From Priapulus caudatus (Eukaryota; Priapulida; Priapulimorpha; Priapulimorphida; Priapulidae): a DNA stretch of 23,489 nucleotides. Numbering within the stretch: position 1 is the stretch's first letter; each line of letters begins with the position of its first letter. Where the stretch lies: NCBI RefSeq assembly GCF_000485595.1, contig NW_014578175.1, positions 9,427 to 32,915 of the forward strand, written 5' to 3'. Of the stretch, positions 1 to 10,072 are shown one piece after another. A program made the position numbers and the translations under genes. The notes under the pieces are model-generated. The model was not told the DNA's origin and did not search any database. It was given only the letters and a program-made list of their open reading frames with translations.

Positions 1-1244
1 GGCACATGGCGAGATTTTAGACATTTTCTGAGGCATGGCGTTCTGACGGAGCGATTGAAAACTTTTTTTGTTTCAGGCGGGTGAGCTAGCATTTGTTATG
101 GCGTGTATCGACGGGACCATGAAAGTTGTCGCCTTCTGCCTGACAGTGCGGAAGGTAGTTGGTCGGAGTAACCTTTTACGCGCTCAAGGGAGGGGGTTAA
201 ACATGGATTTGTTGACTGTGGTTAATCAAATGGGAGTGAACTGCTTTTAGCTATTTTAGAGCCCCCTGCGCCCCCGACCTCCCCTTCCCCCTTCCCCCAG
301 CGGGGGCAGGCCCGCGGTTCCCCACCCCTGCGCCATACCCTCCCCTCCCTACCGTCAATGGAAGGAGGGCCGTTAAACATGGGATTTTGTTGGATGTCTG
401 TTAGAAAGGAAGTTGTGGACTGCGGTTTGGCTAGTAGAATCTTTATACGATGCCTGATGTATGAGGCTAGCCATGTCACTAGGAAAATTTCAGAGAAAAG
501 CCTAAATGTTGGTAAAGAAGGCTGTATTATTCCTTAAATTCGTATTAATTTTCGTTATGGTCATTCTGTATGGCATCAGGTTTGGCTTAGCATGTCGACG
601 TTTATGCGACTGCCAGGTGGCTTGGTGGCATGTGTTTGGGTCGAGGGTTTTGGTGCTGCATTTGAATTGCGTGACAGGGTGCTAGCTCTCTATGGTGGCC
701 AATTGCTGCAGCTGTAGCTTTTTTAGGTATAAGGGGATGGATGTGCGTTTACCTAGATTCTGTCTGTGTCAGATAGTTGTTTGCTACTGACGATATGAGG
801 CGGGAGCTTCCATCTTTAATCTGAGACACTGTAGAACGTACACGCGGCAGCTGCGTGGCAATCTGTTGCGATAGACTGATCGCCAATCGGAACATTTTTT
901 GAGAAGGGTTCCTGATGACCATCGTGTGGCTGCATTCCACTATTTCGGGCTGGTATGGGAACACGTATTTGGGGGGGACTAATCAGGCGTTTACTTAGTA
1001 ATGCCGTAACCACTTCCAGCCACGGGGGTCACGCGCGAGAGAGCGGCGTGCGTGAGTAGGAGGCGGCTGGTCGCGGGTTATGGCGTGATTTGTTATTGTA
1101 AAATGGGGGGGGGGGTGATGTGGTGGGATATGTTCTCGAGCTACAGAAGGAGAGGGGGTGAGATAGAGAGAGTGTTGTGGTGCGACGAGTGGGGTAGGAG
1201 CGCAATAGTGGTAGCGAAGGGGGGAGAGGAGTAGTTTTGCGGTG
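1..1244. other. No gene recognised; G/T-rich, error-like sequence
   Basis: Contains a C-rich stretch (263-350) and an imperfect local direct repeat (GTTAAACATGG at about 197 and about 373, each followed by similar bases to about 244 and 424). There are G runs at 970-976 and 1105-1115. Open frames up to 128 codons are low-complexity shadows. No counterpart is visible in repeat C. Confidence 0.5.
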
Positions 1245-1670
1245 CGGGATGTTTTCTTTAATTTGCATATTTAGCGCTGATACGATAAGGCGTGGGAAAA
1301 AAATGCTTAAATCAAGTTGTTGTGGTAGAAGATACGCAGAATGGTTGCTAGCATTATAAATTGAAGCGATAAGTATATAAGTATGGCACTTTAATAGACA
1401 AATCGCCTGACGCACTTCATTACCACAGACTTATGGTGTAGCCATTACGAGTGTTAAAATTAAATTAATCCGAGTTGTAATCACAGTGGAAATATTATTT
1501 ATACATCGGCCCTCTTATGTTCAGAATTGAACGTGTAGCAAATAAGCCGGTGTTTGCGTCATTTTTCACATATGAGTTTGAGCGCCCTGGGCTGGCAAAT
1601 GGGGCTGAACGTGATGTGGATAATTATCTATTGTAGTACTTACTTGCGACATGTATCGATGGTGACTAAT

Positions 1671-1896
1671 CCAGGATAAGGTCTTATGTGCCCCGTTGAA
1701 CTCGGTTTGACCTCGCGTCGTTTAGCTATTTCTGAGCTAAGATAGTATATGATATGATCGAATTGGCCGCATATAATATATATTAGGGTTAGGTGTTAGG
1801 TTAGGGGTTGAGGGATTAGGGTTAGGGTTAGGGTTAGTCAGGAATGAGCGAGACGACGAGGTCAAACAGAGGCAGGGCGACATAGACCGACGAGGA
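1671..1896 (-). mobile_element. Telomere-motif hAT-like MITE, copy 7 (in the 5' extension of repeat A, reversed)
   Basis: Noisy. The left end GGTCTTATGTGCCCCG and right end GGGCGACATAGACC are degraded forms of the family termini. Inside is a TTAGGG array (about 1785-1838) in the opposite orientation to the other copies. Flanks TGACTAAT (1663-1670) and TGACTAAG (1897-1904) look like an 8-bp target duplication, and repeat C at about 14036 has the uninterrupted site ATGACTAACTGACA. Confidence 0.6.
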
Positions 1897-2604
1897 TGAC
1901 TAAGCTAGACCACACTAATATGTGTAGGAATGTTCCATTGCACCTTGATGAAATTCTGAGAAATGTAGCGAGGGACGGCATACGCGAAAGATCATTGGCA
2001 GAAGGGCCGCGGAACCCCGTGACGGTCTGGACTCTGGCACACAAGAGCGGGGCGGCTTCGGTTTGAGTCTAGGTGCGGTCTATGCGGAGGTGTGGGAGGA
2101 GAGCGTAGTTGTAGCGCTTGTGGGATACTTATTGGATCAGAGTAGTGTAGTTTACAGCTGTAGCAAGTTGATGTGATCAGGAGGAGTAATAGGATTCCTA
2201 TTACTCTACTCCTTGAGTGTGGGTATGGGTATACTGGCTGTCAGGGTGGAAATATCGGGAGAATGGTTGCGTGGTATCATGGGTCTGGGAGCGGTCGATT
2301 AATGGACGTCAGTGCCGTCTGGCGTTAGCGCTACACGTCGTAAGGCGCAGTGAAGCAAGGAAACGCAGTCTGACGGGTCACGAGGTGTTATGGGTTAGGT
2401 ATGGGAAAATGGATACGATGGTACACAGCGTGGGCCATGAGGGGTTGAGCCAGTCGAATAAAGGTTGAAAGACGGGAAAAAGTCGATTTGAAAATTTCAT
2501 GGCACATCGTTGGAGAGGTATCCTTTAATGTTGCCCAGTCCTAAGCAAGAGTGAACAGAGAGCAAGCAGGGGCCGCCTTAGTCGGGCGGCTATAGGCTTA
2601 CTGC

Positions 2605-2845
2605 CAGCTGATGAGGTTATTCCCGGGCGGTACTGCCGGAAGCGTATCCTGGTGACGTGTGGGCTTATACCGAAGTACGGCCTGGTTATTCTTAAGTTAT
2701 TTGTTGGCTGACGGATCGTAACCTCGGCCTACTTCCGGGAGCGTAGGGACGAGTTAGGGCAGTGCCTGTGCCTTATACTCCATAACGCCAGAACCTTTAA
2801 CCTAAATCTAACCCTACCCTGCGGCGACATAGACGCTATTGAGGC
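2605..2845 (+). mobile_element. Telomere-motif hAT-like MITE, short form, repeat A
   Basis: Homologue of 8990-9202 with many indels. The flanks CTTACTGC at 2597-2604 and 2846-2853 are perfect 8-bp direct repeats, despite the noise inside. Confidence 0.75.
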
Positions 2846-2857
2846 CTTACTGCCGCG

Positions 2858-3740
2858 GCAAGAGTAGATGATGAACACATAGGATGCGTGGCACCCGGGA
2901 TTCCCGCATTTGGAACGTTTGTCTCATCAAATAGTTTTCACCAATGGAAAGGAAGGAAGGGATACGTGCCTCGGCGAGTTATATTGGACATTAATCCTTC
3001 ACTTCATGGCCGCCACTTGAATTTGTTAATATTATATTTTTGCTAGGCAGTATTGCTGTAAATCGTAATTTGCACGAGACTGAATTCGATAAATTTACGA
3101 AAATGCCGACTTGTTGGAGGTCGTTTAGACAATTATCATAGAGCTATCGCTGCGCCAATATTTAGCAACCGACAGTTTCCAATCATGTGCGTGCCCCGAT
3201 AGGGTGGAGAGACAATCTAATTTCGAAATTTTGATCTCGTGAAGAACGCGAGACGGCGCTCAGTTATTGTGATCGCAACACAAGAATTGACATACTATCT
3301 TACATAATATTATTAAATAATACATATGCTCTGTAGTAGTTTGCAGTAAAGCTATCACATTACCGCCGCGCGCCAGGTAATCAAGTACATTAAACCCTAT
3401 CGGCGGACGCATGCATTTGGGAAACTTCCGTTGCTAAATATTCTGGCCGCAGCGATAGCTTCCTAATATTGTCTAACACCTGCCAACAAGTCGCCATTTT
3501 TTCGTGTAAATTTATCGAATTCAGCTCGGGCAGATTACGATTTACGCCAATCGCTAGCAAATATATTGTTAACCAAATAGCATGCCGATGAAGTGAGTGA
3601 TGGATTGAGTGGTCATAATAAGCTGGAGGAACGGTATAATTCCTCTCTTATTGTGGCGCAAATTTGATGATGAGAAATGGGTTAAAAAGGCCGAGCACTT
3701 GTCGTTGGCCGCATTTTGTGTTAGTATCACTTCTTTGTGC
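2858..3740. mobile_element. Foldback-type element, repeat A (noisy)
   Basis: The same element as 9211-10069 at the same site, with frequent one-base changes. Left arm 2858 to about 3205, right arm about 3392-3740. The right end (CTTCTTTGTGC) is degraded, so the end is approximate. Confidence 0.82.
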
Positions 3741-4911
3741 GCTGGTATAGTTGCTAGCTCGTAGTAGTAGAAGTACTAGTAGAGGCGAGTAAAGATATGA
3801 TAGGAGGCCAGTAGTGACACGCCAAAATCACGGAGAAAGTTCAACATGTTGCTTGCCTAATTTTCGATGATATGAGTTAGCGTGCAAGCTCAATGAAAAA
3901 GATTTCTCATGGCTTAGCAACGAGTGGGTCTTGGCTAGATTGCTGCGACGAAGCGACTCAGACAGGAATCTAGAAAGATGGGCCTGTTTGATGGCGCTGG
4001 CATCCATCTCTGCGTGTGTAGATTTGTTTTCCCAGTAAGGGTGGCAATGTCAATTGTCCGATAAATACTTCTCCTATCTGCCGTGTAACAAACTCCTCAC
4101 TGCAAAAGAGAATAAGCCTAACGCAGAGGGGTCTCCGGCCATTATACTGCGGCCGTCGAGGCGCCCGCCATCCTAAAATTCGCGACCGGCGCCCGCTAAT
4201 ATCATAGCTCCGCCATGCTTGCGTGTTATACACAAGAAGGTTCAAAAACAATGATTATTTAAGACACGTTCGGTCTCGATGCTACTGGGTACCGGCAGTC
4301 CCACACACAAGTACAAACAGTTCCCTATCCCTTAACCCCTAACACTACTCTAAACTGACCCTGGCTATCTTACCTTATACGACTGTTATAGTTAAAATGA
4401 ATCTATGGTGGTAGAACCATTTGCTTTCAATATTTCTGCATCTGCAAGTTCTGAAATCATCCCACCAACTGGTTGTAGGCCTAGCTGCACAATAATGTTC
4501 CATTTCTACTTCAAATCCGAGTGTTTTCTAGCTAGCTCACCAAGAAATAAATTATTGGAATTTTCCGATGGCTTTGCCCATGACAAAACAACATTTTCAC
4601 TCACATGCAGTGCTTTATATTTACACACAGAGTGTCCCAGATTGCATCTCAGAGCCATCTACAATTCAAACATTTGCTGGGGGCATGCCCCCGACCCCCC
4701 AGCAGTGAGTAGCACCCCCATTGCTATAATTTCAAAGGGGAGAACCCTGTAACGTCGGCGCGAATGCTACCTGAGACTGCAGTATACCCATGAAATCCAA
4801 AGGATTATGTATGGGGATACGCCAGCGTAGTGCAGAGAGTCTGACTTCGCAATAGTCGTTGGCATAGAGCTGGGTGAAAGCTTTGTCATCTCTGGACAAG
4901 AACAGATAGGC

Positions 4912-4983
4912 ATGAATTCATCTGCTTTGTTGAACTTTCAGCTTTAAATGCTCATTGACAACAAAGATGGCCTACTAGCAGCC
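4912..4983 (+). CDS. PCID2: PCID2 exon 1, copy A (stop codon inside)
   Basis: Homologous to 11215-11289 but three bases shorter, with TAA instead of CAA at 4945-4947. The donor is GTAAGA. The DNKDGLLAA end of the exon is readable after the stop. Confidence 0.6.
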
Positions 4984-5185
4984 GTAAGATGGTTTACACA
5001 AAAAACGATTAAAGATACATATAAATGTGTATATCATTTGTGAATGGTAACTGATGTGAAGAACAATATTCTCTTGATCATTAATGGTTATTATGAAGTC
5101 ATAAGTATGGTAAATATTTGAAGCAAAATATACTTCTGTAAACAAATGTGATTCATGAGTATTTTTAACTTTGTAATTTTTACAG

Positions 5186-5307
5186 GAGATGCTCAGCTTC
5201 AAGCACCCACATATTAGCAATCACAGACTTCAGGTAGCTCATCCAGAGGCCCAAGTGGAAAGATACTTTATTCACCATATGATGAAATGGTAGCAGCCCA
5301 ATAAACG
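5186..5307 (+). CDS. PCID2: PCID2 exon 2, copy A (frameshifted)
   Basis: Starts after TTTTTACAG. The first half reads [20 protein letters not shown] cleanly. A missing G near 5265 then breaks the frame, and the donor region is garbled (ATAAACGGTGCG), so the end is approximate. Confidence 0.7.
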
Positions 5308-5660
5308 GTGCGAAAACTATGATGGAATACATATTATTAATATGTCAAAAGTACACCACTAGACTACTATACCTAGTCAGTCTGCACGAAAAACTTCCAC
5401 CCTTTTGGCGCCAGCGGGCCTCGTGAAATGCGTATAATTCACTGGCCACACTAGGTTTTACAGGCCCGAATCAATGATCATCATATTATGAAAAGAGAAA
5501 CAGAACTCTTTGGTGTATTCTTAGAGATTTATTTTTTATGAAATTGAAAAAAATTACCCACTTCCCTCTCCCCATCTCATTGTCACTGCCATCCGTACTC
5601 TATCATCATCACGCTCATTCATAATCAGAAGCTCATTTCGACTTCGAACAGTAACTGGTA

Positions 5661-5963
5661 GCTGAGAGGGTCTATGCCCTCCTGGGTACTGCCGAAACGT
5701 ACCCTGGGTACGGTGGGTATACCGGAACGTACCCTGTACTATCTAATATGCCGGACCGTACCTCGCTTATCCACTAACGAGTCTAGGGAGTCGCCTCTAC
5801 GCCTTCTCCGCTAACCCGAACCTGAACCCTAATCCTAACCCTAACCCTAACCCTAATCCTAACCCTAACCATATCAAATAGTGACCAGGGTACGTTCCGG
5901 TATACCGGACCGTACCCAGGGTACGTTCCGGCAGTACCCTGGGGGACATAGACCCTATGAGCG
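5661..5963 (+). mobile_element. Telomere-motif hAT-like MITE, long form, PCID2 intron 2, repeat A
   Basis: Homologue of 11959-12257. The right target duplication TAACTTAG (5964-5971) is intact. The left is damaged (TAACTGGTA). The CCCTAA array is at about 5828-5871. Confidence 0.8.
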
Positions 5964-6469
5964 TAACTTAGCCAACACATTCAAGGCCACGTTGAAAACC
6001 AGAACCGGAAACGGGAAGTTGTTCCAATCTCTAGCGGCGACAAACACGCATGGTGTTGACTAGTTACTTCCCCTACTTAAGATTGGGAATATGATCGGAA
6101 TATCCCTATCGGTAAATATCGGTAAATTTTCATACAAAATATCGGGAATTTCGGTAAATTCTCAGACTGATCATCACATAAAGAAGCTGAAATATCATTA
6201 ATAGACCATTTACTCCATTTTTTTCCACTGGCCCATCGGGCTTGTTCATTTACCAGTTTAATTGGCCCCACGGAAAATTTTCTGGCCTCGGATACCGGGC
6301 CAGTGGTTAATTTCGCAGACTGTATAGTTGATCTAGTTTCGAAAACATGAATCTGATAAACCTGATTTATAATGATATCCTTAGTGCCACTGTATATATA
6401 CACAGGAAATATGGAATAGTATAAAAATGAAAACTATTCCTCATATTTCTTTCTTTTTTCATGTTACAG

Positions 6470-6535
6470 GTGCATATGGGCTGTGTCAAACCATGACTTT
6501 ATTGAAGCATATGGTTGTCAAACTATAGTTGTCCA
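6470..6535 (+). CDS. PCID2: PCID2 exon 3, copy A (full length)
   Basis: 66 nt, phase 2 on both sides. It is the only version of this exon that splices in frame to exon 4 (CA+A gives Gln). The U12 donor GTATCCTTT begins at 6536. Confidence 0.85.
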
Positions 6536-6699
6536 GTATCCTTTCTTTCTTTAAATATATACATGTGTTTAATAAGTGTCTATTAAATAATAAGTTGTAA
6601 ATAGTGGTGAAGGCTATAGGGCTAATACCTCAGAATAATTGTGAAAGGTAGTTACATAATGTAGCAGAAATATATTTTTATCCTTGACTCCTATGCTAG
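6536..6699 (+). other. U12-type (minor spliceosome) intron 3 of PCID2, copy A; also 12830-12994 and 18278-18442
   Basis: The donor GTATCCTTT matches the U12 GT-AG 5' splice-site consensus across the whole motif. Near the 3' end, ATCCTTGAC (6680-6688) matches the U12 branch-point consensus TTCCTTRAC at all but the first base. The branch A is 12 nt before the terminal AG of GCTAG, within the short spacing typical of U12 introns, and there is no polypyrimidine tract. The protein frame independently demands this acceptor. Length is 164-165 nt in all copies. Confidence 0.85.
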
Positions 6700-6796
6700 A
6701 TCATTTTGTAAGGTTCTGCAATCACAAAAAGATGAAAACTGGTCATTGCCGATCCTATTTGTTGTATGCCTGGACCTGCGTTTGTTTGCCAATAGT
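6700..6796 (+). CDS. PCID2: PCID2 exon 4, copy A (intact)
   Basis: 97 nt with the same protein as copy B. The acceptor is ATGCTAG and the donor GTAAGT is at 6797. Position 6699/6700 is preferred over the AG at 6711-6712 because only this start keeps SFCK in frame and restores the family's V-Q-S-F junction. Confidence 0.85.
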
Positions 6797-7216
6797 GTAA
6801 GTTTACAATGCTGTCGTTTTTAGTTTAAAGCTGATTGTGCTATTTTGAAGAGAAAAGTTATAGCAGTATTTCTGTCTCTGTGTCCATCTCTGTAGAATGG
6901 CTGCCTGTAGCTTGGTGCCATTATAAACTCCCTCACTGCTACTGCTAGTGCTGCATTATAAGCACTGTATAATGAGCATTATATATAATATTAATTGTAT
7001 ATATTATTGTATATGTTATATGTTATAAGTAGCTCCTTATTGCCTAGAATAATATAGACTATATTATGTACTCCTGCTGAGATAATGTGCATATAAAGTA
7101 CTTTTTAACTATTTAACCAAAAATCGGCAGTGTAAACGTAGTTGAAAGATTAGAAAATGTTGGTCGGCCAGTTAATTAACATTTTGCCATGCAGCCACTC
7201 AGATAATAGCAATTAA

Positions 7217-7434
7217 TTAATTTTCTGTAAATGCCGTTCAAATGCTTCTCTGCCATAGACAAGTACACCGCACGCGCATGTCACGCCGTGCACAAACAAC
7301 AAGTATAACTAGTTCTATGTTCTTCTCTATCTATGTTCTTGTTGTTTGTGCACAGCTGCGTATACGTGCGTGCGGTACTTGTTTGTGGCAGAAGAGCATT
7401 AATTTGAACCCTTGAACGGCATTTACAGGAAATT
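7217..7434. mobile_element. Palindromic MITE-like element between repeats A and B
   Basis: Arms 7217-7303 and 7338-7434 are inverted copies (CTGTAAATGCCGTTCA with TGAACGGCATTTACAG; GTGCACAAACAACAAG with CTTGTTGTTTGTGCAC). They surround a loop of about 34 bp with a repeated TCTATGTTCTT. The right arm has an extra segment near 7400-7412. Target duplications are not evident; the surrounding TTAA-rich sequence hides them. Confidence 0.7.
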
Positions 7435-7654
7435 ATCGGCAACAATATAGGCGAAAGAGAATAGAGAAATATTGTGACTTTGGTGGTAAATCATTTCGTG
7501 TTTATTTACCATAAATCTTTTTATTGAGACGTTCCAAGTGCATAATGATAATATTTCAATATTTGTGAGCGCGACTATCAGCTAGAGTCCCATCAGCGGC
7601 ACACGTGCTACACCTGGCGCGAAAAATTCACAAAATTAATATATCCACATCGCC

Positions 7655-7701
7655 CACTGATCTCTATAATATAATAATATATTATATTATAGAGATCAGT
7701 G
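7655..7701. repeat. Small palindrome flanked by a 9-bp direct repeat
   Basis: 22-bp perfect arms, 7655-7676 and 7680-7701 (CACTGATCTCTATAATATAA and its complement), with a 3-base loop. ACATCGCCC occurs directly on both sides (7647-7655 and 7702-7710), so it looks like an inserted hairpin with a target duplication. Confidence 0.75.
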
Positions 7702-7733
7702 ACATCGCCCCGCGCGGCGCGCGCACACTGCGG

Positions 7734-7784
7734 GCAGAGCATAATATAAATCAACTTGATTTATATCCGATTTATATGCTCTGC
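7734..7784. repeat. Hairpin next to a CG-rich palindrome
   Basis: GCAGAGCATA...ATAAATC pairs with GATTTATATGCTCTGC, and ATAAATCAACTTGATTTAT inside is itself inverted. It is preceded by CGCGCGGCGCGCG (7711-7723). It was considered as a tRNA but lacks the cloverleaf. Confidence 0.55.
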
Positions 7785-7966
7785 TGTGGGTGAAATGGTA
7801 AAACGCTTGCTGACCTGCAGTCGGTAAGGCAAATGCGTTGATCATCTACGGGATCATCTGATAGAAAGGTAGCCCGACCAGGCTGTGCGACGGATTGTCT
7901 ATACATTGGGTATTCTAACCCTAGCAATACCGTTTCTTGGAGCTAATAGAAAGGATGATATAACCA

Positions 7967-8005
7967 GAAGTAGATAATGGGAAATTCCCTATTATATCTA
8001 CTTTT
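7967..8005. repeat. Small hairpin with 10-bp direct repeats (GTAGATAAT family)
   Basis: GTAGATAATGGGAA pairs with TTCCCTATTATATCTAC. GATATAACCA flanks it directly at 7957-7966 and 8006-8015. Relatives are at about 2180-2213 and 14273-14310. Confidence 0.7.
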
Positions 8006-8989
8006 GATATAACCAAGAGCGTATAAAGAAGTTTATTAATTCGACTAATACTGCAGCATGGTTTCAGCATTTTACCCTTGTACGCTCTCCTTCTTTACGT
8101 TGCTACGTTGATCAACTCCTCGCCTCTTCTCTATCTCGCCTCGCTCTATGCTTCAACTAAAATAACTAAAGTTAATATAGACGAGTCCGCGCTCTACAGT
8201 GTTAGTGTAACGCAAGTGGAACTGTCGAGCGTGGACCAATCTAAAGTTGATAGTCGACCGCTCTTAGACTGTCACTGTAGCGTTCTGCGCGTTGGTGTAG
8301 ATGTGCACCACTCCACCTGTGAAAAACTAAGGTACCAGTCAAACTCAGAGCGAAAATGGCGCACAGTGCAATAACGGATTATCTGATGGCGGTATTATTT
8401 ATTTGTTTTTAGTTATTTATTAAGTTACAGACGGTTCATTGGTAACAGATCTGTCAACATGATCTTGCGAACTCCTCGGTTCAAGGATAGAGAACATGGG
8501 TCCCAATAAAACATTTACATCAGGACAATCATGTCTGTTCAGATACTGGCGTCTCTCGGTTTTTCACCGGCAAATTAGGGCATATAAAGAAGGTATATAA
8601 GCATGAAAAGTAAATAGAAACACTAATTGTATTTTCATACATTTTATTTTGTACATTAACACACAAATATACTACTTGAAGGGTACTAGAAATTCGTGAC
8701 GTAATCACTTTAAGTATACCGGTACTTTCCACGTTGTGCACGGGTATTGCTCTAGTGAAGATTAAACGTTTATTGGCGAATGAATCGAATCAATCACTTG
8801 TTTTATTTATAGAGGAGTAATATGGAGAATGAACATGTACACAGGTGACATAGTGTTAGCATCGAATAAAAGTTGAAAACGAAACAATCGATGAAATTTC
8901 ATGCACAACGTGGAGAGTATCCTTAAATGTGCCAGTCTAACAAAGTAACAAGCAACAGGGGCCGCCTTAGTCGGCCTTAGGCTTACTGC

Positions 8990-9202
8990 CACTGAGAGGG
9001 TTTATGTCCCCCGGGGTACTGCCGGAGCGTACCCTGGGTACGTTGGTATACCGGAAACGTACCCTGGTACTATCTGAATATGCCGGACCGTACCTCGCCT
9101 ACTCGCACTAACGAGTCTAGGAGTCGCCTATGCCTATACTCCCATAACCCTAACCTAACCCTAATCCTAACACCTACCCTGGGGGACATAGACCCTATGA
9201 GC
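8990..9202 (+). mobile_element. Telomere-motif hAT-like MITE, short form, repeat B
   Basis: Perfect 8-bp direct repeats CTTACTGC at 8982-8989 and 9203-9210. Inverted ends are CTGAGAGGGTTTATGTCCCC on the left and GGGGGACATAGACCCTATGA on the right. Inside are GGTATACC-containing palindromes and a short CCTAA array (about 9145-9175). The 8-bp duplication and short inverted ends point to the hAT superfamily. There is no coding, so it would depend on a transposase elsewhere. Confidence 0.82.
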
Positions 9203-9210
9203 CTTACTGC

Positions 9211-10069
9211 GCCAAGAGTAGATAAATAACACAGAGTGCGTGCACCCGATTCCCGCATTGTAACCGATTTTTCTCATCAAAAATTTGCCACACAATAGAA
9301 GGAAGTGTATACGTGCCTCAGGCTTATTATGGACACTAATCACTCACTTCATGGCCACTTGATATTTGTTAACATATATTTGCTAGCGTATTGCTGTAAA
9401 TCGTAATCTTGCACGACTGAATTCGATAAATTTACGAAAAAATGTGCGACTTGTTGGAGGTGTTTAGACAATATTAGAAGCTATCGCTGCCGCCAATATT
9501 TTAGCAACGACAGTTTCCAATATCATGCGTGCCCCGATAGGGTTGAGAGACAATCTAAATTTCGAATTTTGATCTCGTGAAGAACCTGCGAGACCGCCTC
9601 AGTTATTGTGATCGCAACACAAGAAAAATTGACATACTATCTTACATAAGTTAATAATACAATAATAACAATATTCTCTGTAGTAGTTTGCAGTAAGTAT
9701 CACATTACCGCCGCGCGCAGGTAATCAAGTACATTAAACCCCTATCGGGGCACGCATGATTTGGAAACTGTCCGTTGCTAAATATTGGCGCAGCGATAGC
9801 TTCTAATATTGTCTAAACACCTCCAACAAGTCGCCATTTTTTCGGTAAATTTATCGAATTCAGCTCGTGCAAGATTACGATTTACAGCAATACGCTAGCA
9901 AATATATGTTAACAAATATCAGTGCCATGAAGGTGAGTGATTAGTGGTCATAATAAGCTGAGGAAGGTATACACTTCCTTCTTTATTGCGTCGGCAAATT
10001 TGATGAGAAAAATCGCGTTAAAAATGCCGAACTTCGTGGCCGCACTCTTGTGTTATTATCTACTCTTGC
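9211..10069. mobile_element. Foldback-type element, repeat B
   Basis: 859 bp. Two near-identical inverted arms, 9211-9544 and about 9737-10069, surround a loop of roughly 190 bp. Outer ends are GCCAAGAGTAGATAA and TTATCTACTCTTGC; inner ends meet at GTGCCCCGATAGGG and CCCTATCGGGGCAC. Flanks TGC (9208-9210 and 10070-10072) fit a 3-bp target duplication when compared with the empty site in repeat C. There is no transposase; the short frames inside come from the arms. Arms make up nearly 80% of the length, as in foldback/Tc1-independent TIR-MITEs. Confidence 0.88.
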
Positions 10070-10072
10070 TGC

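Larger units (their letters stand above)
4912..6796 (+). pseudogene. PCID2: PCID2 exons 1-4, copy A (partial, frame broken as printed)
   Basis: Exons at 4912-4983, 5186 to about 5307, 6470-6535 and 6700-6796, with no exons 5-7 before the next copy. Exon 1 lacks three bases relative to copy B and has CAA changed to TAA just downstream of the ATG. Exon 2 lacks one G in the TTTGATTC stretch and has a damaged 3' end. Exons 3 and 4 are intact, and only this copy has exon 3 at its full 66 nt, so that GTC CA joins A to restore glutamine. It is either a decayed tandem copy or badly sequenced DNA duplicated in the assembly. The mixture of clean exons 3-4 and damaged exons 1-2 follows the fall in indel density along this stretch, which favours the second view. 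Confidence 0.75.
1245..7030 (+). repeat. Long direct repeat, copy A (noisy)
   Basis: 1245-2480 aligns with 13680-14560 in copy C. 2480-7030 aligns with 8870-13330 in B and, apart from insertions, with 14520-18770 in C. Contents in order: 5' flank, small hairpin, telomere-motif MITE, foldback element, flank with GGGGGCATGCCCCC, palindrome, PCID2 exons 1-2, second MITE, exons 3-4. Single-base insertions and deletions are dense up to about 4700 and sparser later, so this copy resembles uncorrected long-read sequence. Boundaries are approximate. Confidence 0.8.
7435..8815. other. Single-copy spacer between repeats A and B
   Basis: Apart from the palindromes at 7655-8005, I see no gene. A 98-codon frame at 8078-8374 has no recognised domain. 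The block replaces the 5' extension that A and C share, so either it is an insertion or copy B was joined here from elsewhere. Confidence 0.45.

Noticed and set aside
1029-1415. 128-codon minus-strand frame rich in Pro, Ser and Thr
   Set aside because: Arises from a G-rich, low-complexity, error-like stretch; no conserved features and no counterpart in repeat C.
1785-1838. Chromosome end or telomere
   Set aside because: The TTAGGG array is short, has sequence on both sides, and matches the interior of the MITE found six more times in the window.
4405-4752. 115-codon open frame upstream of PCID2, with relatives at 10782-11040 and 16311-16613
   Set aside because: The frame differs among the three homologous copies and is broken by indels; codon content is unremarkable and no family was recognised.
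7734-7835. Possible tRNA (hairpin followed by GTGGGTGAAATGGTAAAACGC)
   Set aside because: No D-arm, anticodon arm and T-loop (GGTTCRA) in the right spacing; the hairpin is better explained as a palindromic repeat.
8078-8374. 98-codon frame in the A/B spacer
   Set aside because: No recognisable domain, no splice or neighbouring coding support, and not repeated elsewhere for comparison.
9211-10069. Inverted repeats as a CRISPR or regulatory array
   Set aside because: Two long arms with one loop and target-site evidence fit a foldback transposon; there are no short regularly spaced repeats.
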